Notes: generated by a model from the sequence alone, not told the origin. Counted from the stretch's first letter, positions 9,200 through 16,259 are shown. The stretch: 34,621 nt of DNA from Oscillospiraceae bacterium (GCA_022511485.1 JAFLUJ010000003.1:1-34621), one strand, 5' to 3'. Numbers and translations: made by a program.

Positions 9200-12127
9200 T
9201 CAGGAATCAAGTCCGAGATTCTCTCGTTTTCTTGTGATCTCTCTGTTGATGTCTATATTGTACCACCGCAGTGTTTCTCTTGGATTTTCCTTGTCGTTTA
9301 CAACCGCTCTGAATGCGTTCATGATACTTCTTGTTACAACGTATGCGGAAGGAACTACAGGGATCTCCTCCAGCTGATCCATCTGATAAAGTATCTTATC
9401 AAGATCCTTATTGGACCAGTTAAGCTGCTTGAGAGCTTCAACGTTTGCGCTGTCGAAACGTCCGAGAGGACCCATTACGCCTTCTACGTTCTGACCGTAT
9501 TCTATCATTGTATCCGTATCGGTAAACCACTTGATGAACTCCCAGGCTGTCTGGGTGTCCTTGCAGCTTGAAAGTATTACAGCACCTGAGCCGTTTGAGT
9601 TAGCGGCGTTGGAGATGCTTCCGTCTGCCTGAAGTGTTCCGGGTATCGGACAGAAGTCCCACAGTCCCTTTATTTCAGGAGCAGCCATATTAAGCTGATT
9701 GTAGAATGTGCAGTAGTTCTGAATAACTATAGGAGCTTCACCTGTTCTGAAACGTGTGAATGCGTCGTATGTCTGGTCGAACTTATAGATATTATAGAAG
9801 TCGGTCCATGTAGCGAATGCGTCAACTGCTGCATTGGAATCGAAATTCGTTGCTGTCTGGTCGTCGTTGTAATAGTTGGTGCCCGACTGGAGCATCAGAA
9901 GTGCGAATGTGTGTCCTGCTTCTGTTGCCGGCGAGATGGAAACACCGCCCGATACTACACCAGGCAGGATAAGTCCCGGCTGGAGATATTTTCTCTGCAT
10001 AGCGGGAAGCATATCTATCAGCTCATCCCATGTTGCCGGTGCGGTATCCATACCGACCTCGGAAAGTATATCCTTACGGTAGAACATCATTGGGAAGCTT
10101 CTGTTGATAGGTATTGCATAAACGTTTCCGTCGTATGTATACTGTACCATAGCATTTCTCTGGAAACGTTTTGCCACATCGTCAAAGCCGTCCATATCAT
10201 TAAGAGGAATTACCAGATCTCGCAGGGCAAGGTTTACAGGGAACTCGCCTCCTACAAACAGCGAGGCATCCGGACCTTTGCCTGCAAGGACGGCTTCCAT
10301 GATAGCGCCCTGTACAAGGTTGATGGCTACCTGTGTGCTGTGCTCGGGATTGAACTCGGCGTCAACAAGCTGTTTGATAACGTTTGTCTGGTCACGTCCG
10401 AGACCTACCCACACGTTTATGGAATCTCTTGTAGTATCGGAAAGCTGTGTATAATCCTCAAAGAATGAATTTATAAATCCTTGGAGACCGAAGATAAAGC
10501 TCTTCCAGAGGTTTGGTTTTACCTTTGTGAAATCTCCGCTGGCAGGAACGAGCTCGATAAAGTCGATAACAAGGGGCTGCTCACGGTACTGTCTCATCCA
10601 TGATGAAACAGAGGAAACGTTATCCTTGATCGAGCCGTTAGAGATCATATCCGGGATCTTATGGGGCTTTTCCGAGCCTCTTTCAAGGACTGTTGCAAGT
10701 CTTTCAAGAGCGGCAGCCTCAGTACCCTTCTGATTTGCCAGCTTTTCGATGTTGTCCTCAACGCCGAGAAGCTGTGCTGACATTTCAGCGAACACTGTTG
10801 TCAGCTCTGGGATCTCCTTGTGAACATAGTAGTCGGTATATTTATCCGGAGAAGGTCCTGTTATCATCAGGATCTGCATATAATACTGGTTTGCGGTATA
10901 AACGATCTCGTCGAGATAGCGCATTGCCTCGCCGATCTCTCCCGGGATAACTTCAAGAGCCAGCTCATGCTTGCCTGCGTCGAGGTAAACATATATCGGA
11001 TCTCCGTTTTCGTCCTCGGGAACTACTAGGATCCAGTCGTCGTCGTACTCAAACTTGATCTGAGCAAGTTTTTCGTTGGGAACTTTTCCGTCGATATAAA
11101 GTCTGCGGTTTGTATAAAGACCTCTCAGAACGTTCTGCTTTGCCTTTATGCCGATCTTGTAGTATCCCGCAGTATCAACGGTCATTTCCCAGGTAATCAT
11201 CTGACCCGCGTTATCCCATGTGCCGTCACCCACTGTATTATAGCGCTGTTTGGAGGGGTGATTCAGATTGCCCGAATTATCCTCGGTGAGGTAGGAGCTT
11301 CTGTCATATGTAGGGAAAAGGGTCTGGGAATTTGTATAAATATACTGTTCGCCCTGTATCTTTATACTTGATGCGCCGGAATTCTGTGCAAGGTCAGAAT
11401 CCGAAGGCTTCACATAAGCATCGTAGTCTCCAATATTGCAGAGCTTGATATATTCAATGGCTACGCCTGCCCGCTCCGATTCAAAGGAGATGGTATGCTG
11501 ACCCGCTTCAAGATTGAAATAAAGCGGTTCGTTGAAAAGACCGTCCACGTCGTATGCCATACGTGTCACCCATTTAGGTGTTTGTATCTGAGGCGGACGT
11601 ATTTCATTATCCTTGCTGTCCAGCTTTATGGGATATGCGCTGTTCCAGACATGATCCAGCGTTAAACGGGTGGCTGTATCATAGGGAGACTCGCCGTCCA
11701 GCAGGACTGAAAGCTCTGTGATGGTAGTGACCTCAAGAGGGTAGTAGCTTATCTCCATCTGGTATGCTCCGGATTCGGGAACGTCCACGGTATAATCGAC
11801 CCGTCCCTCATCGTTTGACCAGACGAGGACGTTATCTCTGCCCTCGAATGTTGTTACTTCCGCATCTGCGAGATTATCCTTTCCGGAGTAGCTCAGCACA
11901 GCTTCCTTATCCGGACGTTTTGCATCTGCGATCTCGTCATAGTACTCGCTGTAGGTTTTCTGCTTGAATGAAGCACTCACCTCACCGAGACTGACCCCGG
12001 TCTCCGCGGCGGGAGGTTCGCCCGCGCTGTCTTCGGCGGCGGCGGGAAAAGCAGGAAGCATAGGAATACAAACAAGAACTGCCAGCGCTGCCGAAAGCAG
12101 ACGCTTAAAATTCGTTTTCCTTGACAA
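9200..12127 (-). CDS. Modular extracellular solute-binding protein with N-terminal carbohydrate-binding-like domains
   Basis: About 975 residues, more than twice the usual binding-protein length. A basic N-terminus and hydrophobic signal end near AFPAAA with no lipobox. Residues ~45-235 and ~250-410 each look like galactose-binding/CBM-type beta-sandwiches (YTVDVPESGAYQMEISYYP, then LEAGQHTISFES; ITWEMTVDTAGYYKIGIKAK, then LDAGKHELALEV). A helical region follows, and residues ~565-975 are an SBP_bac_1-type domain (INVWVGLGRDQTNVIKQLVD, YAIPINRSFPMMFYRKDIL, PATWDELIDML). Start: a GTG at 12139 lies inside AAAGGTGG, so I prefer the TTG at 12127, 8 bases downstream of it. First gene of the operon; its leader holds a structured repeat. 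Binds an unknown glycan, probably a polysaccharide fragment. Confidence 0.85.
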   Translation of the reverse strand: MSRKTNFKRLLSAALAVLVCIPMLPAFPAAAEDSAGEPPAAETGVSLGEVSASFKQKTYSEYYDEIADAKRPDKEAVLSYSGKDNLADAEVTTFEGRDNVLVWSNDEGRVDYTVDVPESGAYQMEISYYPLEVTTITELSVLLDGESPYDTATRLTLDHVWNSAYPIKLDSKDNEIRPPQIQTPKWVTRMAYDVDGLFNEPLYFNLEAGQHTISFESERAGVAIEYIKLCNIGDYDAYVKPSDSDLAQNSGASSIKIQGEQYIYTNSQTLFPTYDRSSYLTEDNSGNLNHPSKQRYNTVGDGTWDNAGQMITWEMTVDTAGYYKIGIKAKQNVLRGLYTNRRLYIDGKVPNEKLAQIKFEYDDDWILVVPEDENGDPIYVYLDAGKHELALEVIPGEIGEAMRYLDEIVYTANQYYMQILMITGPSPDKYTDYYVHKEIPELTTVFAEMSAQLLGVEDNIEKLANQKGTEAAALERLATVLERGSEKPHKIPDMISNGSIKDNVSSVSSWMRQYREQPLVIDFIELVPASGDFTKVKPNLWKSFIFGLQGFINSFFEDYTQLSDTTRDSINVWVGLGRDQTNVIKQLVDAEFNPEHSTQVAINLVQGAIMEAVLAGKGPDASLFVGGEFPVNLALRDLVIPLNDMDGFDDVAKRFQRNAMVQYTYDGNVYAIPINRSFPMMFYRKDILSEVGMDTAPATWDELIDMLPAMQRKYLQPGLILPGVVSGGVSISPATEAGHTFALLMLQSGTNYYNDDQTATNFDSNAAVDAFATWTDFYNIYKFDQTYDAFTRFRTGEAPIVIQNYCTFYNQLNMAAPEIKGLWDFCPIPGTLQADGSISNAANSNGSGAVILSSCKDTQTAWEFIKWFTDTDTMIEYGQNVEGVMGPLGRFDSANVEALKQLNWSNKDLDKILYQMDQLEEIPVVPSAYVVTRSIMNAFRAVVNDKENPRETLRWYNIDINREITRKRENLGLDS

Positions 12128-12155
12128 CAGATAGACCACCTTTCATATAACTTAA

Positions 12156-12276
12156 CCTGTCCCAAGGCTGAGCCTTGACCCATGCCGTTGCACACTTTTT
12201 TCAGCAGAGTAAAATACAACACGGATATTTCATTTGCTCTCAAAAGCTACAAAATCATAAGCCGAGCCTTGACAGG
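12156..12276 (-). repeat. Structured leader element, copy A
   Basis: Flanked by CCTGTC (12156-12161) and GACAGG (12271-12276), which pair. The core (about 12164-12226) matches the element at 23211-23307: shared blocks, in plus-strand sense, are AAGGCTGAGCCTT, ACCCAT, CCGTT, ACACT, GTAAAATAC and ACACGGA. The inner stem is best paired on the minus strand, where differences become G-U pairs. It lies in the roughly 215-base leader of the ABC operon mRNA, ending about 30 bases before the start codon. Confidence 0.6.
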
Positions 12277-12349
12277 ATAAAGTGTTAGTTTTGTGTCAAT
12301 TGCAAAAAATTTAGTTGTTCGTGTGGAAAAAATTCAGCGTTATATAATT

Positions 12350-12378
12350 ATTATACCAATCCGGCGATTATTTGTCAA
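12350..12378 (-). promoter_or_regulatory. SigA-type promoter of the ABC operon
   Basis: Read on the minus strand: TTGACA (12378-12373), a 17-base spacer and TATAAT (12355-12350), a perfect consensus match. It predicts a 5' leader of about 215 bases before the binding-protein gene. Confidence 0.9.
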
Positions 12379-12531
12379 GTATTTTTAGTGAATTTTGTTC
12401 AGAAAATCTCATTTTTTATGCCAGAAAATTATGGTTTTTTAATAGTTTTACCTTCATTGTCTATGGTTTTACTATATGATGTGATTGTGTGGTGTTATGC
12501 ATATCATATATTGATGTTTTGTCCGCAGATG

Positions 12532-12636
12532 AAAAAAGCTCCCCTGTTCGGAGGAGCTTTTTTGTCTGACAATCAGCACAAAAATCCAAATAGCAAACAG
12601 AATCCCCGGGGTCACACCCTCAGGATACTGCATTTC
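12532..12636 (-). ncRNA. Candidate short RNA with its own promoter and terminator
   Basis: On the minus strand TTGACA (12671-12666), 17 bases and TACAAT (12648-12643) predict a start near 12636. A strong terminator (GCTCC stem, arms 12532-12542 and 12553-12563, ending in six U) closes a transcript of about 105 bases. The only frame inside it has no stop before the terminator, so it is probably non-coding. Promoter spacing and sequence (TTGACAAATG with GTGTACAAT) resemble the antitoxin promoters at 13210-13238 and 31125-31153, but the antitoxin 5' hairpin is absent. Confidence 0.45.
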
Positions 12637-12642
12637 AAGTAT

Positions 12643-12671
12643 ATTGTACACCATGATTTTACATTTGTCAA
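12643..12671 (-). promoter_or_regulatory. Promoter of the 12532-12636 transcript
   Basis: TTGACA, 17 bases, TACAAT on the minus strand, immediately downstream of the Rpn pseudogene. Confidence 0.7.
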
Positions 12672-12678
12672 GTGCTTT

Positions 12679-12906
12679 TTACCTCATGCGGATAAGTTCC
12701 CTTGTGCGTTCATCTGCGCTCATTTTATATACTGGCCTGTATGCCCTTCTGAATCCCTGCTATATTTGTAGTTTCCAACATATCGAACTCCTCCTTGCTA
12801 TCCGCTTTTATGAACCGGAGCCATAGCTCCTTACGTTTGCTTTTTTCAATATCCCCGGGGATCTTGTTAAGCTCAAAGAAGTGTATAGACATTTTGTCTG
12901 AGAGTT
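12679..12906 (-). pseudogene. Fragment of an Rpn/PD-(D/E)XK nuclease-family transposase gene
   Basis: Translation of the minus strand gives KLSDKMSIHFFELNK, RKELWLRFIKADSKEEFDML and IAGIQKGIQA, then a one-base insertion. In the next frame it continues VYKMSADERTRELIRMR and stops. From family knowledge these segments are the C-terminal half of Rpn-type (recombination-promoting nuclease, PD-(D/E)XK) proteins. The catalytic N-terminal half is missing: a stop lies just upstream, where the toxin promoter at 12912 begins on the other strand. The piece is truncated at both ends and frameshifted, so it is a decayed mobile-gene remnant. The frameshift is placed at about 12723-12729 by where the frames switch. 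Confidence 0.75.
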
Positions 12907-12911
12907 TTTTG

Positions 12912-12940
12912 TTGACTTATGGCAAAACATATGTTATACT
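12912..12940 (+). promoter_or_regulatory. Promoter of toxin locus 1, with palindromic spacer
   Basis: TTGACT (12912-12917), a 17-base spacer and TATACT (12935-12940). The spacer and first -10 base include the palindrome AACATATGTT, shared with the locus 2 toxin promoter and, degenerate, with the promoter at 29263-29291. Confidence 0.8.
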
Positions 12941-12998
12941 ATAAACAGAGCACACCTAACGGTGGACGGTTGCTCCTGAAAAGGAGGTGATAACCGAG

Positions 12999-13091
12999 AT
13001 GATCACATTGGCGGAGATTCTCCAGTTCATGTCACTCATTGTAGACGTTATCTCGCTATGCTTTCTTGTCTCAAAAAACAAGAAAAAGTAG
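12999..13091 (+). CDS. Small hydrophobic type I toxin-like peptide, locus 1
   Basis: A 30-residue peptide beginning MITLAEILQFMSLIV and ending SKNKKK: short polar start, one membrane-spanning helix, Lys-rich tail. This is the layout of the Fst/TxpA/BsrG and 'putative holin-like' toxins of Gram-positive type I systems. AAGGAGG lies 11 bases before the ATG. It has its own promoter (12912-12940), a hairpin leader (GAGCA pairing with TGCTC) and a terminator at 13115-13155 shared with a convergent short RNA. Predicted role: membrane-damaging peptide repressed by that RNA. Family placement rests on layout, not on a search. Confidence 0.7.
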   Translation: MITLAEILQFMSLIVDVISLCFLVSKNKKK

Positions 13092-13114
13092 TCGTTTTTA
13101 TATTTTATACATAT

Positions 13115-13155
13115 AAAAATAGCCGCCCAGCTCCGACAAGTTGGCGGCTATTTTT
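13115..13155. terminator. Bidirectional terminator of locus 1
   Basis: Arms AAAAATAGCCGCC (13115-13127) and GGCGGCTATTTTT (13143-13155) serve both the toxin mRNA and the opposing RNA. Confidence 0.88.
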
Positions 13156-13203
13156 ATAACCAATAACTAAAGGAGCAGCCGTTCATCGGTGTGCTCTTTT
13201 TAT
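13115..13203 (-). ncRNA. Candidate RNA antitoxin of locus 1
   Basis: A consensus promoter (13210-13238) predicts a transcript of about 90 bases starting near 13203. Its 5' end forms a hairpin built on GAGCACACCGATGAACGG and TGCTCC. It ends in the AAAATAGCCGCC/GGCGGCTATTTT terminator, which is also the toxin mRNA terminator, so the two RNAs are complementary over about 40 bases. Confidence 0.7.
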
Positions 13204-13209
13204 GTTTTC

Positions 13210-13238
13210 ATTATACACCACACTTCCGCATTTGTCAA
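13210..13238 (-). promoter_or_regulatory. Promoter of the locus 1 antitoxin RNA
   Basis: TTGACA (13238-13233), 17 bases, TATAAT (13215-13210) on the minus strand. It is a perfect consensus and stronger than the toxin promoter facing it, as expected for an antitoxin RNA. Confidence 0.85.
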
Positions 13239-13310
13239 GTGTTTTCATAAAAATAGCGGGTAGGGCATAGAAAAAATGATCTATCCTCTATTTTCTATCT
13301 CTCTATCCTC

Positions 13311-13351
13311 TAATAAAAGCGGCGCTGCCCGTTCTGCATCCGGACAGCGCC
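13311..13351 (-). terminator. Terminator of the 698-residue surface protein gene
   Basis: Minus-strand stem GGCGCTGTCCG / CGGGCAGCGCC (one G-U pair) followed by GCTTTTATTA. The stretch between it and the antitoxin promoter (13239-13310) shows only AT-rich sequence with repeated CTATCCTCTA words. Confidence 0.8.
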
Positions 13352-13437
13352 TATTGATGTTAGAATAACGTACAATTACTCAAAGTAACCGTTGTTATAC
13401 TTTCATGAAATTCAAGACATTTATATCTGTCTTTAAA

Positions 13438-15534
13438 TTAGCCTCTCTTCTTAGCAACTACTGCTGCTGCTGCGAGAGCTACAGGGATAACTGCGAGAGC
13501 TACGGAAGCATTACCTGTCTTAGGGTTCTCTGCTACTGCAGGAGCTGCCTCTGTTACTACAGGAGCCTCTGTCTCAGGAGTTACGTCTACTTCTTCATCT
13601 TCATCGCCGCCGAGGTCGATGTCCTCGTCCATGTCGATATCCTCGTCGAGTGTATCTAACTCACCTTCTACGCCAGCGTCAGCGGATACATCCTCTTCCT
13701 CACGGAGAGCAAGAACTACATCGAGAGAATCCCAGAACCATGTCTGTGATGTAGCAAGACCCATTGTGCTGATGTAGAGAGCTCTGTCGTTTGTGATACC
13801 CTTCTCAGCAGCTGCGTCAACAATGTCATCCCAGCTGAAGGAGATGGATGTCTGAGCCCAGTCAAAGTACTCTGTGTTGGAGAGGCTCATTGTGAGACCG
13901 CCGTTAACTACGAGAGCGCCAGCGAAGAGGTTAACGCCTGCCCAATCCATACCTGTGAATGTGGAGAGCTCGAAGTCATAGAGAGGATAGAGGTGCTGAC
14001 CGAATGCCATGTACTGGCTGGATACCCAATCCTTCCATGTATCGCTTGTGTATGTGCCGTAGAGATCATTATTAAAATCATCTGCACCGCCGTTAGTAGG
14101 TGAGCAGAGGTTTACAGGCTGTGTAGCTGTGTTGAACTTAAATGTTACATCGTAGTTCTGTACAGCGTCGTTAAGTACTGCGCCTACGTTGGAGTAAGAA
14201 CCGTAGTTACCGCTGAGACCAAGACCCTTGAAGATGTTCTTGTTTACAGAAGCTGCACCAGCATTTACTGCCTGTGTCTCAAGGTATCTGATGATATCGC
14301 CGTCGAACCAGTCATCAGCGTCAGCGCCCCATACGCCAAGGTATGTTCTGCCAACACCTGTTGTTGTATCGGTCATGTAAGGAGCGAATGCGTAAGAACC
14401 AGCTGTGAAGCCAGCAGCAACGCCGTCAAAACCTGTCTTTACGCCAGCACCAGCACCAATCTTAACAGTGAAGTTGTCGCCTACAGCTACAGTACCCCAA
14501 ACGCCAGCAGTACCGCCTAAGTCATTATCTACTGTAGGATCTACAGCAGGAACTTCTGCACTTCCGAGGTTTACTATAATTGTCTCTGCTGCAGTGTAAG
14601 GACCTGCATCTATTGTAAGACCCCATTCACCGAAATCTACGCCGAGATCAGTAGTACCAGCATCCTTAACTACCCAGTTGCCTTCGTTATTTACTACGAA
14701 TGTAATTGTTGTTTCACCAGTAGCTGCTGCATATGCCCAAGCCTTCTTATTAAGAGTTGACTGACGAGCAATAGTTGCAGTTCCGCTATATGTTCCGGCT
14801 CCAAGTGTAGCATCAACAGCAGGTACTGCAGGTGAGCCAGCACTAGTTACTGTGATTGTAACTTCCTGACCAGCTACATAACCATCAGGAACGCCTACGA
14901 GGTTGCACCAGCCGCCTGCTGCAGCACCAGCATCAAAATCGCTTGCGATGATCTGTGCAGCACCGCCAGCAACAGGAGTGCTGATCTCAACACCGAGTTC
15001 GCCCTTTGCAATAGCACCGTTTATATCAGCGAGGCTGCCGTATTTCTTAGCGTCAAGACCATTGTAGCTAACTGTTACCTTAAGGTCAACCTTGCTGGAT
15101 GCAATAAGAACGGGCTTGCCATCCTTCTGTGTTACTGTATCAGCAGCAACTACAGGGATTGTAAGTGTATCGCCTGTGTTATCGAGGAGCTTCTCACCAG
15201 CTACGCTGTACTCAGAACCCCAAGTAGCGTGTGTAGCGAGCATTTCCTGAATAATGCCTACACCGCCTGTGGATGTTGTGTAAGTACCGGATACCTTGAA
15301 TACATCGCCCCAAGCATTACCCTGAATAACCTTAAGAGTAACATTCGTGTCTGCTGCAAGAGCAAGGTTCTGGAATGTAGCAGTAACTGTTACCTTAGCA
15401 TCAGCCTTGGACTGCTTTTCTCTTACGAGACTATAAGTAAGTGTTTTAGCTTCGAGAGCGGAAGCTGTTGTAGCCATTGCAGATACGGCTACGGATGCTG
15501 CTGCAACTGCAGCGATTGTCTTTTTCATGTTCAT
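13438..15534 (-). CDS. Large secreted surface protein with NPKTG sorting-like tail
   Basis: A 698-residue exported protein. The signal peptide ends near TTASALEA. The body is rich in Gly, Ala, Val and Thr and low in charge, with beta-strand-like patterns. Two stretches share a VPAVD-containing motif (GSPAVPAVDATL, GSAEVPAVDPTV), suggesting internal repeats. Near the C-terminus come an acidic linker (LDEDIDMDEDIDLGGDEDEE), a Pro/Glu/Ala segment, NPKTGN, a hydrophobic stretch (ALAVIPVALAAAAVV) and AKKRG: the tripartite plan of a sortase substrate, but with NPKTG instead of LPxTG. The ATG is 8 bases after AAGGAGG. It has its own promoter, a leader of about 130 bases and a terminator. Probably an abundant cell-wall protein; ligand unknown. 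Confidence 0.8.
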   Translation of the reverse strand: MNMKKTIAAVAAASVAVSAMATTASALEAKTLTYSLVREKQSKADAKVTVTATFQNLALAADTNVTLKVIQGNAWGDVFKVSGTYTTSTGGVGIIQEMLATHATWGSEYSVAGEKLLDNTGDTLTIPVVAADTVTQKDGKPVLIASSKVDLKVTVSYNGLDAKKYGSLADINGAIAKGELGVEISTPVAGGAAQIIASDFDAGAAAGGWCNLVGVPDGYVAGQEVTITVTSAGSPAVPAVDATLGAGTYSGTATIARQSTLNKKAWAYAAATGETTITFVVNNEGNWVVKDAGTTDLGVDFGEWGLTIDAGPYTAAETIIVNLGSAEVPAVDPTVDNDLGGTAGVWGTVAVGDNFTVKIGAGAGVKTGFDGVAAGFTAGSYAFAPYMTDTTTGVGRTYLGVWGADADDWFDGDIIRYLETQAVNAGAASVNKNIFKGLGLSGNYGSYSNVGAVLNDAVQNYDVTFKFNTATQPVNLCSPTNGGADDFNNDLYGTYTSDTWKDWVSSQYMAFGQHLYPLYDFELSTFTGMDWAGVNLFAGALVVNGGLTMSLSNTEYFDWAQTSISFSWDDIVDAAAEKGITNDRALYISTMGLATSQTWFWDSLDVVLALREEEDVSADAGVEGELDTLDEDIDMDEDIDLGGDEDEEVDVTPETEAPVVTEAAPAVAENPKTGNASVALAVIPVALAAAAVVAKKRG

Positions 15535-15666
15535 GAAAAAATCCTCCTTGTTTTGTTTTAATTTTTTTCTTTATATTTATTTCCAAAATAAAATGGAAAT
15601 CAATATTAGTTGGACAGGCTGTCCGGAGTGACCGTTTTGGATAACCCGGGAGTTTTGCCTATCACG
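15535..15666 (-). other. Possibly structured leader of the surface protein mRNA
   Basis: About 130 transcribed bases before the start codon. Read on the minus strand they contain GGACAGCCTGTCC (a tight hairpin), CCCGGG, and GATA/TATC and GTGA/TCAC pairs that could nest. I cannot match it to a known riboswitch class; it may simply stabilise the mRNA. Upstream to 15950 I see AT-rich DNA and no gene. Confidence 0.4.
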
Positions 15667-15672
15667 CTTATA

Positions 15673-15701
15673 ATTCTAACATTTTGTTTTGAAAGTGTCA
15701 A
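15673..15701 (-). promoter_or_regulatory. Promoter of the 698-residue surface protein gene
   Basis: TTGACA (15701-15696), 17 bases, TAGAAT (15678-15673) on the minus strand. Confidence 0.82.
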
Positions 15702-15955
15702 TGTACAGTATAAACAAAAATTTAAATCAAAAATAATGACAAGCGCACAGATTTCAACAAAAAATTAAAGGATGGCAAAAATCTGCACAAAATTTTAGTA
15801 ACCAAAATGCAATAATTGTAACACTTTTGTAACCTTGTCCGTATCCGGGACGGGATGCATATACATATAAATCGTATGGGGGGATGGGGTCAATATGATC
15901 TTTTTGCTATTCGGGGGATATACATATTATATATTTGTGCTTTTTTTAAAAATGC

Positions 15956-15984
15956 TTGACAAAAGAAATTTTATGATGTATAAT
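15956..15984 (+). promoter_or_regulatory. Promoter of the locus 2 antitoxin RNA
   Basis: TTGACA (15956-15961), 17 bases, TATAAT (15979-15984), a perfect consensus. Confidence 0.87.
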
Positions 15985-15990
15985 ATTAAC

Positions 15991-16081
15991 ATAAAGGGCA
16001 CGCCGATGAACGGCTGCTCCCTTTATATTAGTTGTTTAATGAAAAAACAGCCGCACGTTGGGAACTGGGCGGCTGTTTTTT
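15991..16081 (+). ncRNA. Candidate RNA antitoxin of locus 2
   Basis: A transcript of about 90 bases from the promoter at 15956-15984. Its 5' hairpin (AAAGGG / CCCTTT enclosing GCCGATGAACGGC) matches the 5' hairpins of the RNAs at 13115-13203 and 31026-31118. It ends in the AAAACAGCCGC/GCGGCTGTTTT terminator (16043-16081) that also closes the convergent toxin mRNA. It has no credible coding content. Confidence 0.7.
16043..16081. terminator. Bidirectional terminator of locus 2
   Basis: Arms AAAAACAGCCGC (16043-16054) and GCGGCTGTTTTT (16069-16080) are shared by the antitoxin RNA and the opposing toxin mRNA. Confidence 0.87.
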
Positions 16082-16088
16082 GTCTGCC

Positions 16089-16193
16089 TTACTTTTTCTT
16101 GTTGCCTTTAATAATAGCAACAGTAAGGGAGATAACAGAGAGAAGCACTGTCGTATACAGAAATAAACATTCGTATGTAACATAAGCATCCAT
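16089..16193 (-). CDS. Small hydrophobic type I toxin-like peptide, locus 2
   Basis: A 34-residue peptide: MDAYVTYECLFLYTT, then VLLSVISLTVAIIKGNKKK. One membrane helix and a Lys-rich tail, the same plan as loci 1 and 4; ISL in the second half of the helix recurs in all three. GGGGG lies about 9 bases upstream of the ATG. A perfect SigA promoter (16260-16288) carries the AACATATGTT palindrome, and the leader begins with a GGACACGCC hairpin element. The convergent RNA at 15991-16081 overlaps its 3' end. Predicted membrane-acting toxin; the family call rests on layout. Confidence 0.7.
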   Translation of the reverse strand: MDAYVTYECLFLYTTVLLSVISLTVAIIKGNKKK

Positions 16194-16259
16194 GCTACCA
16201 ACCCCCTTTCTGTAATGAAAGGGAGCAGCCATCCACCGTTTTAGGCGTGTCCAGATAAT

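Noticed and set aside
12156..12276. Known riboswitch class (c-di-GMP, ykkC, cobalamin, T-box) for the ABC leader element
   Set aside because: None of the signature words of these classes is present, and the second copy inserted in a terminator loop argues against a simple riboswitch.
12472..12654. 60-codon minus-strand ORF starting at the promoter of the short RNA
   Set aside because: Its stop lies beyond the strong terminator at 12532-12563 and its start overlaps the -10 region, so it cannot be translated from that transcript.
12388..12771. 127-codon plus-strand open frame
   Set aside because: Spans a strong terminator and the antisense of the Rpn fragment; no ribosome site.
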